A stretch of 64,000 nt of DNA from Acanthosoma haemorrhoidale (Eukaryota; Arthropoda; Insecta; Hemiptera; Acanthosomatidae), in NCBI GenBank assembly GCA_930367205.1, contig OV884011.1, positions 86,413,474 through 86,477,473 of the forward strand, given 5' to 3'. Within the stretch, counting starts at the first letter, position 1. The number at the start of each line of letters is the position of its first letter. The notes beneath the pieces are model-generated. The model ran no database searches. It had not been told where the DNA came from and saw only the letters and a program-made list of their open reading frames with translations. Below are positions 36,561 through 48,100 of the stretch, piece by piece. The translations under genes were made by a program, and so were the position numbers.

Positions 36561-38250
36561 ATTATGACATTATGCTAATGCCACACTTTAAAATAATGAT
36601 TGATTCTCTTGTAAATTAAAAGGAGGATTAATGCTAATCAAGTTTTAACAAAAATATAAACTACTTTTGTAACATAGCAATTGCATGAGAGGTGATCATT
36701 GTGGGTTAAAAATTCATTGAAGTTTGTGTTAATATCAACAAGTATATAATAACCCAATTATTGTCTTTAATCCTAAAGTGGTTTGTAGAAGGCCATATTT
36801 ATGGAATGTAAGCCAATTGTGATTTTATAATACAGTATAGATTCTGGTTGACTACTAATAGATTTAAATAATCATTTCATTTTTTGATATCTGTCAATTG
36901 AATATTATTATTTTTTCCAAAACCAGAAACCTGGCTAATATGTCTGTCAATAATACTGTATTGGGAATTATGTTTCGACGCAGCCCCCCCCCCCCCCATC
37001 TCGAATTCAATTCATAACATACAATTTTTCAAATAAGTGCTTCTTGATTTGTTCAATTCTTCAGGAAGTGGTTACATTACACTTGTACCTGGGGTATAGT
37101 AGCTTTGTAGGTCATGTATTAAAATGCAATGCCTAATTATCTTAAAATAAAATAATTAATAAAATGCTTAAACTTGTTATGTGATACTAAGAACAAGTTG
37201 TTATTAGCCTTAAGCTAAGAGATTTATCACCATGTAGTAGATATATCAATGGAATTTGTTTATAAAATGTTCATTGAGTTGAATACTAAGTATTAAATTT
37301 TATTTGAGATCACTTCTTGTGATACAGTATTTTTCTTTCTTTAACTCAATTGTTCTAAACCTTTGTACATAAATCAAAAGATTGATTTTCTCGGATTAAT
37401 GACTGGAATAAACATTGATGCGAATTAGTAAATACAAAATCTTTTGGCAAATCCTAGATTTTTATTGAATTTGTTTTCAATGACAGTTTCAAGAGAGACA
37501 CCTAGGGAATCTTCAACGAACAAGCCTTAAATAGATAAAATTTTAGGGTATGAATTATAGAAGATAGGTCTTCCACTAAACCAAAGCAATGCTGTCTTAC
37601 AAATGTGCAGTACAGGTATGACTTAATTTTTATGTTCTGCTGAAAGTTGTAAGTATATTATATTGTTTAAATTCTCAAAAAGTAGTGAGTTGTGAAAATA
37701 AGTAGTGACCTCAGAATTAAGGGTAATAATTAAAGATTACTTAATATTCTGATCACTGAAATTAATAGCAGCCCAGTAAATAAATTTCTAGGGATTTTCA
37801 TTAAATAATAACTACTTAGACATTTTAACACATAAGAACCAATTCTGCCAAAATATTTTATATAGTAATTTTTAATTCAAATTAATTAATTAATTAGAGT
37901 AAATTTTATTTTAATATCAATCCATAGCATGGGAAGGATGCCAGAACATTTAATAACAATTTAGTAATGTTAAATTGTGAATAAAGTTTTGGTATCTATA
38001 TCTCTCAATCCAGGGCTGAAAGCATTTTAATGTTTTTAAATTACAAAGAATATTGTCAATAGGCTAATGGTCACAGCTCCAACTGCTACTGTGATACCAT
38101 TGTAACAGTCCCAGGACACTGACTAATCTACTTCACCTTCTTAAATGACTTTGCCTTACTCTATTCTACTCAGTTTTCTCATTCTAGTATCTGGGTATAA
38201 AAATGGATAGGCATCTCCATTTCTCTACTCATTTTAGTAATAAACTAAAT
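36561..38250. other. Intergenic AT-rich DNA
   Basis: It lies between the convergent genes fax and MED23. I see no exon or known element apart from the poly-C run. Confidence 0.5.
36984..36997. repeat. Poly-C run (14)
   Basis: Fourteen C in a row in AT-rich DNA between the two genes. Confidence 0.9.
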
Positions 38251-38254
38251 AAAA

Positions 38255-38660
38255 ACAGTACGACAGAGGTCTTACCGGCTTTCGCACTTGCTAACTTCAC
38301 CCAATCTGTCGCTGTGTCTCAAACTGGTGATATATGAATGTATCCTCCGACCAGCTCTGTTGTACGGTGCCCCGCTTTTTACCCACTGACACTACAGCCG
38401 CAAGTCTCCAACGTTTCCAGAATGGGATCATGCGAAAAGTGGTCTGACATACCTCTCTCGAGAGGTTTGAGAACGCCAACCTGCACCGGTTGCTTGATGT
38501 GCCATCGGTGGATGAGTTCATCCGTGGGAGACACATCAAGGTTTTTGACCCGTTGCAGCACCTCACAAATCCAGTGTTTAACACTATGACCCCACCACCC
38601 CTCCCGAATCGATGGCAACAGACTGTCAGGAAAAATTTAGGTTAAGAATTCTAAGTTAGT
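38255..38660 (+). mobile_element. 5'-truncated Jockey-like LINE, 3' coding end
   Basis: With frame changes the plus strand reads YECILRPALLYGAPLF, then LQRFQNGIMRKVV, FENANLHRLLDVPSVDEF and DPLQHLTNP, ending TPPPLPNRWQQ. This order matches the C-terminal end of insect Jockey/CR1-type LINE pol proteins, just after the reverse transcriptase. Several stops and frameshifts show it is dead. The sequence after 38660 may be the LINE 3' UTR, but no terminal repeat or poly-A end is clear. Confidence 0.75.
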
Positions 38661-41267
38661 TTTTAAGTTTTCTTTTGTTGTGATCAAAAAGGTGAGCCCC
38701 ATCACCTTGTAGTCTTGTAGATGAAGCCAAGTACATAGTGTATCATTGTGCTTGTATTGATTATATAACTTCTATACCAATTCAGACCTTGTATAGAGTG
38801 TACCAATGATACAGGACATATAAAATGTAATATATAAATAGATTTGCCTAAGAATCTATAGTAAATAAAAGTCATTTTTTTAAGGGGATGGGGGGGGGGA
38901 ATTTATTCTGCTTCCCCACCAGCTCAGTACAACAATTTCTATTATTTTAGTTACCTGGTTAGTCCAGATAACTCTTTTATAAGGATCAGAAACCACAACT
39001 AAAACCAATGATGTAAACTGCTTTCACTCCATTAACCACAACAGTTTTTGTGTTATTTGTACATAATATAAATCATTAACATCTCCTTATTGAAGCCAAC
39101 CTAAAAAAAAAGAAGAGTTTTCTTAGCCTCACTGATGATTTTAATTTACCCTATCTTGACCCCACTTTTATTCCTTAAAAAAAGTTATTAATAAATCTTT
39201 TGAAATATTGTTGGGCATTATATTAACTAAATATGGGAAGCTGTGCATTTTCAAAAATTTCTGAATTTGTATGGTGTTTTCACAACTTTCGCCTAATGTG
39301 GATTCTGATCCTATAGCCCTTGTTGCATATTGCAATCTTGGACGAAGGAGTAGTCAACGATCTATTGAAAATTGTAAAAGAACTCTCTTGTTATCAGGTA
39401 TTTTTTTACTTCGCACTATGTTAATTAATTTTAAAGAAAAAGCCCTTTTAGGGACTGTATGTGAGATACTGGCAAGTTCAATAGAAGATATAAATAAATG
39501 TCCTCACAAATAGTTAGTAAACAATCAATCAGTGGCACAACCTCCTCACTTTTTCAGGCTTGTAGGGTTGGTCAGGCTTCAATTCAATTTTATATTCCCA
39601 CCAAATTCCTGATGTCCCACACCAGTACTTGTAAATCGATTAGTTATATAAAAAAAAGTTTTCCAAATTCATAGATTATTCATAAAAAACTGAATAATAA
39701 ATACTTAAATTAAATAAAAGTTAAATATTGTTTGTGTAAACAATATGTAAAAACATAGCCATCTATTAAAAAAAAACTTGAATATTTCCATATAACATTT
39801 AAAATGAATAAACAAATAAGAATTATTACAATATTAAATCATACTTAGACAACATACATCAACACTGCTACAGAATCAAATGAAAACAAAAATTATTAAT
39901 AATTAGGGAGAATATCCCTGCATCGTGATACTTAGAAGTCAGTACCTGTCTATGCAGCTATAGTTGTAATATTCCACTCTGTTAAACCTACAATTATATT
40001 TTAATATAACTAGGTTGATTCCAATTTTATATATCAATCATACTTACATTTACAAATTTTATTTTACCTGTTGGAATATATATAATGTTATAAATTATGT
40101 ACGATCAGTTTACATTTTTTTAGTTTTAATTATTGACTTATTATACAGTCTATAATTTATATTTAAAATTTTTCAATCCGATTATCAATATGAACATATG
40201 GGTAATATCTGTAATTTTAATTGATATTATCGCATTATTAGCTGTACATTTTAGTATGGAAGAAGGCTGTGTGTTGACAGTGGCAAATAATTTGTCAATG
40301 AATACATTTGTGGTGACCAGTAATGTTTATTCATCAATAAATTGTTAGACATCGAGGTCCTTTGCATTGTGAAACATTGATAATAATTAATTACACCATA
40401 TGAGAAGTACCCCTTAATTAAGTCACTGTTAATAAAGAAATTCCTCGATGTTTAGGGATGCACCTTAAAGAACAACACAATGTAAAATTTATAGAAAGTT
40501 TATTTTAATCTTTATATGATAAGTCATAAGAAATAAAAATAAATGTATGTACATAATTTTATACAAAGTCAAATATACCTTATTTACAGAAGATAAAATC
40601 ACTACTATACACAATCCAAGAAATTAATCATATTCTATTTTGCATAAATACAACTAAGTATTTATATTTCAAATAAATATTTAATATTCTAACCATGGCT
40701 TGACTTATAGATTATTTTTTATTTTAAGTGCTTGGAAAAAGAACAAAAGATCTATATTTTCTCTGGCCATGCTACCCATTTTTCTTAATAAATAAACGTT
40801 TTTAAAATTTAATTTGTGTTAATTCATAACCATTAAAATAATGCAATAACTTATCACAATATTTTATTAACATATTTATATTTTTTTACATGTCTTCGAC
40901 TCTTTCTCTATTGTTTATGCTGATACATTATTTCCCATTGCAATGGACTTCTTCACAGGCATCTGCAATATTTATTTAACAAGGAGCCTATTTATAGGCT
41001 GAAATTCCATACTTTACACCGACAGATACTTCTTCCCATGATGCATGTGGGTAGATTACCCTTGAATTTCTTCTTCTTAACTTTTGTTCATTTCAGGCTT
41101 CCCATGAATAATTAAAATTTAATATTAGCCTGTCCTCTTCGTTACAATCATTCTGTCTCTTGGTTATTTCAATCCTTTCTGTTCAGTCTGCTATTGAGAT
41201 TGTTTTTTATGTCCAAAACTCTAGTAAGGTTTTACTGGAGGGCTTCTAAACATTTACGTAAATGTAT
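38661..41267. other. Intergenic AT-rich DNA
   Basis: No gene is recognised. A run of 9-10 G occurs near 38890. TTTATT at 40971-40976 is a possible minus-strand poly(A) signal (AATAAA) for MED23, about 900 bases past its stop. Short open frames here look like chance. Confidence 0.4.
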
Positions 41268-41410
41268 TGATACAGTCTAGGACTGGATTAAATATGAAGT
41301 TCTAAACAACCCTGATGTGCTCAGAGATGCAAGTGGAAATTTCTCTCCTAGTTACTTTCACATCTCTGAGCACATCAGGGTTGTGAAGAACTTCATAGAT
41401 AGTCCAGCTC
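41268..41410. repeat. Strong imperfect palindrome downstream of MED23
   Basis: The left arm contains tatgaagttct then aacaaccctgatgtgctca and gagatg. The right arm contains the reverse complement: catctctgagcacatcag, ggttgtgaagaacttcata. About 50 bases on each side pair with only a few mismatches around a loop of about 30 bases. If MED23 transcripts extend this far, the RNA would form a long hairpin. It may also be a fold-back transposon remnant. Confidence 0.85.
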
Positions 41411-41883
41411 CAGTGAAGAGGCTGCAGCAACACTTTTATGGAATGTATAGAAGCACTGTAGTATGACCTAACAAGAGTGGTGGGCATGGAAAACTGGATA
41501 AATGAATCTAGGTGCAGACATTCAAGAAGACATTGGAATAAACAAGAGTACAAATAATGCTGTTTGATAAGTAACAATACTTGGAAAGCAGTTACATTCA
41601 TCCTGAAATGAACAGTAGAAGAGAAGTGAGTGATGAGAGCTCTGTGTAACCTACAAAAGGCCCTCTTGGTATCTTTTGAACAATCATAGGCACTACGTAC
41701 AAGAAGTCAGCCCATAAGAGTCTCGTTGATTATTGAATAATGCAGAGTCCCCTGTGATGGCTGATGAAACATAAGGAATAACAATAGGCAACCCTGGAGA
41801 AAAGGCCCAAGAAACGGAAAAGCAAATGATGTCCGAAATCAGAAATTTAAAATAAATATTTACAGTTTTACAAACAACTTACA

Positions 41884-42151
41884 TTAGTGTATATTGTTTT
41901 GGCCAACAAGGATATTATTTTGTAAATTACCTTGCAAGTTCTGCAAATTATTTTGAATGTTTTGCATATTTGATTGCATGTTACTCTGTACATTAGTCTG
42001 AGTAACAATCTCCTGTTTGTCGTTTATCTCTTCAATTGTTAGGTGAGCAATAAACCTCAGTCGCATCTGCAGGGCTGGCCGTAACTTCCTGATGATGGCT
42101 TCTGCTTCACTCTTCATAGTATCTCCCACAAACATGTATTTAATGTGGTAT
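41884..42151 (-). CDS. MED23: MED23 terminal exon
   Basis: It begins YHIKYMFVGDTMKSEAEAI, continues LRPALQMRLRFIAHLT, and ends in a Gln/Asn-rich tail of about 38 residues with NMQ, NLQ and NNI units. Stop TAA at 41886-41884. Confidence 0.95.
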
Positions 42152-45100
42152 CTGTTAATAAATCGCTAAGGAAAATAATTTATAGGCAATATATAATCAC
42201 CAATAAAATACAGAAGTTATTATTAAATAGATAAATATTTTTATGTTGACTGGGGGATTTTATACAATCACCTTCTAAAGAAACAATAGATTTCTGCTCA
42301 GGCTCTACAAAATGTAACTTACAGTTTGATGTCTTAACGTCATTGCTGGGCCTGTAAAGGTGGTACGAATGACCTAAACTTAGTGGCAGAGAAAAAGATA
42401 AAGATAAGTTTTAGTATATGACCTTGCTGGCTGTCTAGGCAACCAGACATGTTCTTAAGTTATCTAACTCCATACCGAAGCAGTGTGCCTGACAGTGAAT
42501 GGTGGTCAGGAGAAGTTGAGGTGGAGGCAGTTTATGTGGTCTTGGAATGACCACAAATTCACACCAAGTATCTAAGGGTAGGTGAAAGCCGACCAGATCC
42601 CAAAGGTGAGTGTGAACCTGAGAGAAGCAACTAGACAGGGTCCCTTCCAGGAGTGCCATTCTAATGGACAGAAGACAGGAGTATCTATTAAGAGAGGTGT
42701 GGAGACTGTCAGCTCCGATAACTAAGCAATGGTTAGAGACATTAAAAGGGGCATCAGTGCACCAGAAAGTGACCAGTTGAAAGGGAAGCCGAAGAATGAG
42801 AATGTTGAAAAAAGTCAGTTAACCTGTCTTTTAAAGGCAGGTACAACTGAATCCTGATGATAAAAAATAATTGGTGTGTTTAATTTAAGGAGAGAGTATC
42901 TTCTCATGCTATTGGCAGCACTGATATTGTCATCTCGGTCAGGAGTTGGTCCTTATTTGTGCTGATGTCAGTCAGCAAATGCATCGCTGCAACAGTAATA
43001 AACAACGTTTATTGGATATAAATTCACGTTTATTTTTGAAGAAGAAAAAAATATTAATTTTCACATCTATATATAACAGAAATGGCACCTGGTGTGATTT
43101 TAGATTTGAAAAACTCTGCCATTTTTATTCTTTATTGTAGTACTCCATGTTTTTTTTTTTTTTTGCCACTGCAATTACTGTGTAATGTCTGCTTCACTGT
43201 GGCTAATTGTGTTACATGATTCCTTATCTTCATTTTTACCAATGAAGTTGCCAATGATTACCAACCACACCTAGTTTTTTACCAAGTGTCTGCCATTTGT
43301 TTATTTCATTTTTATCTAAGTGTTTCCCAATACTCAGCAATCACGGCACTATCGCCACTTAGTTTTTATCTGATACATCTTTTTATTAGAGGGATAGAAT
43401 TTCTTTATTTCATTTTATGTTACATAGGCTCATTACATATAGGTGTGGAGATCACCCTACCCACTACCACTCAATCTGACTTCTGCCACACATGGGGAAA
43501 AACTCATGAATTTTCTCAAAGGGTACTGTGCAGATAATGACTTCAACTGAATCACAAAAAATGAATGGCTGATGAATTGTTTTCTAAGAGTTATACTCGG
43601 GATCCCCAGAGGCTGTCACATTTCATGGCACTACTCCAAGTTAGGATGGCTGCACCCTTCCATCCGTCGCCAATGTTTCCTTGGATCCCTCTTCTTCAAT
43701 GTTATCTTGACAAAAACACCCTTACCTTCACCACGTCCTCAAATTCAAATCAGCAATAAAATTGTGGAATACTAGATCCTAACCTTCTGACCTGTATTTT
43801 CCTTCTCACAAATCTGCTTCCTTTTACCGCTGTTTTATTGTTCATGCCACAAACCATTGGCACTAACATATCGTTTTATGCATTTGTACACAGTATTATT
43901 CATAAGCTTATCATCTCTGTTTAATGTTATGCATTTTTCTTTTGTTTGTCAGCTAGACATTCCTATTAGGGTCCTTGTTGTTATTCTTAGGGGATAATGT
44001 CCCAAAATTAATACTTTGTTTTCATTTCATTTCATCCCTCCAGCCAAGAGTTCACACAAAGAACACAGAACATTCCCTAGTTAAACTACAGCCAGAAGCT
44101 AACTAAAATCTCAACAAATTTCTAGCCTAACTATGACTAACCAGCATGACCATGATTTCGCTAGACAGCCCACAGGCTTTCAAATTAGTGTCCTACAGCC
44201 AGATGCTTCGCGACAAGATGCCTGGAGCAGTTCTCCACAATGCTAGTGAGCTTCCTGAACAAACGATGCGGATGCAGGTAGGTATTGGCTCTTCAAAGCT
44301 GTCAAGTACCTAGAGGAGCCGTTTTGTCCCCAGTGCTTTTTAAACAGTACACATAGAGCCCAGTACAACAATACTACATAAGTTGCCTTCACTGATGACA
44401 TTGTGATGTATAGGAGCAGCATAAATGCCAAGAAATTCAAACCGATTCAACCCGAGTTTGCAAGGAAATCAGTGAAGACGCTGAATATCACGGTGATCAC
44501 CAGAAATACTGACTGTGCAATATTTTCATTTCAGAAGTGACAGCAAAACAGCTCCAGGAATTTCAGAAAAGTTTACTTATGAAAGTGGTCCATTCTATTC
44601 TAGCTGGTCCCCCACTCGCACTCAGAGTGCGAATGTTCATGCATGACACACACTTGCGGAAAAGAGGCATGTTCATAAACCCCTCACGCTCACAAGATGA
44701 TGCATAGCAGTTTTTTTGTGAAATTCTTTTAAAAACTTTTTTTTAAATTGTTTCGGAAACTTTTGCTTGTATGCATTGTGTCAACTGATGTATCAGTTTT
44801 GTTTTATCAATGTATTTATTTGCCCTTTACTATCACTTATAGAAGACATAAAGCTAGATTTTTTTTTCTTCCTATTCTATTTGCTACACATATTCACCAA
44901 AATCAATTCTGGTAAGATTTTGTTCAATTACAGTTGATTGTGTGGGTAATCAGGTTTTTAAACATCCGTTACCCATAGCTTACTTAATAAATAACAATGA
45001 TACTTCCATTACATATATGAAGAATGTTAAAAAGGATACAATAAATCTGAAATTGGGTCCATGTATTTGAGAACTGGAACATTTTTGTCAACTTGCTCGA

Positions 45101-48100
45101 GGCAAGTATACAACTCTAAAGTAAGATCAAAAACACACTTTGGCCTGTCAGTATTGAATCTATGAAGAAAAGGCCCAATTAGATGACATAAAAACAGAAG
45201 CTGCTCTTCAGTCTTTACAACTCTTGTCAGTTTCTCTTTAACAAACCTATGAATAGAAAATCATTTAGTTATATTTTGTCTTACAGAAATTGTAAGTAAA
45301 AACTTCACAAAAATTGTTGATTGTATTTTATGTTTAAAATGACAATATCTTAATTTATTGAGTTATAATATGATAAGTGCAGTTTGTGGATTAATAATTT
45401 GATAAATCAATAACTTTGTCTATCCACAAAATGTTTTTATTGTGGCACAAGCACATTCGACTGTGCTACCTACAACAATCATTGTCAAGTAACACAATAT
45501 AACAACACATGGTATATTATACAACATCATAGATTATGGATAAGTTAACCATTCCTATTTAAACAATATAAAAAAATATTATAAGGTGGTCTTATTTGTC
45601 AACCTAAACGACATAAAATTATATAATCAAACTACATGGGCACCAATTACATAAGATTTCATGAGAATATCACTTTTTTTTTTTATTTTAACTTATAGTG
45701 TTGACAGACATTGATACTTTACTAATTACTAATAAAAACTATTAATGTATATAAAACATAATGTTATGTTTAAATATGGGGAGTCATGTTGTCACAACAT
45801 AAAATAAATGTAAAAAATTTAAATTAAGGGTGTTATTGTTATAAGAGCCGACATTAACTTCACTGTTTTCAAGCGGTTACTAGATATATCTAGAAAAGGC
45901 TGGGGGGGGGGGGGTCCAGTAAATTAATGGATTTGTTTTCTTCCAGCTCTGTTGTAAATTTTATATTAGTGTTGATATTGTTTAGATAGTCAACAAATTG
46001 TTTCAGTTCATTTGTGGAAACCTTATAATGCATCCCTATGCGTCCCTTATAACGAGTTAACATATCATCGATATATCTGATCTAGTATTTGATCTTTTAT
46101 AAGACAGGGTATCTTGAATGTAAGTTGAATGTAGACATAATGAATTTGTTTTGTAAATTTCCACAATGATATTTCTATTATCAATTCAATTTATTATGAT
46201 TAATTATTTGCTTTGTTTGTTTACATTAATTTGGAAGTGATGTTAAAGAAGTCATATGTCTCAAATTAGCTACAACAATCGAGAAGGTTCTAAAAGCCGA
46301 AATGAGAAAATAGCTCAGGAAACAAACAATGAGGTCACTAGTAATTGAGCCTAAAGGTAAATACTGTAAATGTGCGATATGATCATTAGGGCTCAGATCT
46401 TAAGCTCTTTATTTTCCAAAGTGTAGATCATAAAATTAATTTTTAGATCTAAAAAATATCTTAGTCATTCACTACAAATTAGAGCAAATATTTACTCATG
46501 ATAACACTGGGGAGGGGAACAAAGAAGAATTTCGTTTTTCGTCTACGGAAGAAAAAATATGAGATTCTGATAGTATTTTTTCTCCTGAATTTAAATATGT
46601 TATCGGTTTTCCCCCATTACCCAATCTTTCTGAGAGACAGGCATTTATAATTTCAAACATTTTATTAATACTTTCAACATTCTTAACTACACAATATTCA
46701 AACATGTGCCTCATCTAGAAAGTAAAAAATTATGATATTCTGGTGTATTTAGCCTGTGCTTCCCTCTTGATGGTCCAACAATAATCGCCCTGCATATTAG
46801 GATTCCGTTTGCCTTAATACCTCTTTTCCATTGCTGAAATCTCCTGATGAAAGTGTTCCCTAGGCTCATCACTCGATGCACCAAAACTATCTGGGAAGAA
46901 ATCTAGGTACGAGTGCAGGAAGTGTACTTTTAAGCACATATTACTACCCAAATTTTTTTTAGATGTTATAAGATCGTTAACAATATCATAGTAATTTTCC
47001 GCCTTTTGGTTTCTCAAAAAACTCAGCTTGCACATTTTTGAACACAGCTTGCCAAACTGATTTCTCCAGTGGATTCTATAGTTCCTCAAACTTTTGGCAT
47101 GTACTGTGTGCCATTTTTCCATGCAGTGGGAAGCCTAGAACACGATAAACAACATATATGTGGGGCCCACAGGCCCTTGTTTAGTCCCCGGCTTTACACC
47201 CAAAATAAATTCATAACACTCTTTTACAAATGGAGTAAGGTTTCGCCTTTGTGACTTGAATGTCACTTCACCACATACATGTCAAAAATAATTTAAACAA
47301 AAGCATTTTGTAACTAACAACTAATTAAAAGAAATAAAGTTGTAAATATAAAATACACATTAATTGAGACACACAAAGCACTCACAATGACTTGTTTACT
47401 AGTTAGTTCACTACTATCTCACAACTGGCATCGTTCTGATGAATGTGTGCTACACTAGATCATACACATCTGAGCCTGCACAACAGTAGCAATGCTACCG
47501 GTTTGAGTTACCTCATTTGGTTCCAACATATTTACAATGCTCTAGGAGCTTTTACTTGAGAATGGACAAATGGATGAAAAAACCTTATAAAATTTTATTT
47601 AAAAAAACTGCGGGTGATCGAGACATTCTGAATAAATAATTGAAAAGAGAATAAAAAATCATGTTGACCAGTGTAATTTGAAGTTTCTCCCAGTCCTTTG
47701 AAAAATTAAAAAAAAAATGTGTTTTGGTCCCCTCGGTAATTAGAAGTTGTAGCAACGGTATCTTGATCACAACATGATTTGAAGTGTCGGACTTCATGAT
47801 TTGAAGTCCTCCACTTCTGTGATTGGTTTGAACATGCATGGACCTGTCATTTGTTTAAATCCCCTGGTTACACCACCTGTTGTGTTCAGTCTGCTTTAGT
47901 ACTGTGTTAAATTCAACCCATGTTTTTTGAATCTGTGAAATTGAAATGAGCTCTAGAAAGAAGAAGTGTCTTTCAATTCATGAAAAATGCTTTTAATTGA
48001 AGATGTGAAGAGTGGAGTTTTGAAAAAAGATGTTGCAAAACAGTTTGACATTTTACCATCTACTTTGTCAATGATATTAAACAATAAACATTAGTCGTTT

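Noticed and set aside
38297..38618. Minus-strand open frames of 79-95 codons
   Set aside because: They are antisense shadows of the Jockey-like LINE fragment, which reads convincingly on the plus strand.
43565..43775. Two overlapping plus-strand frames with a transposon-like feel
   Set aside because: The segment LHPSIRRQCFLGSLFFNVI seemed familiar, but I cannot name a family, so it is not called.
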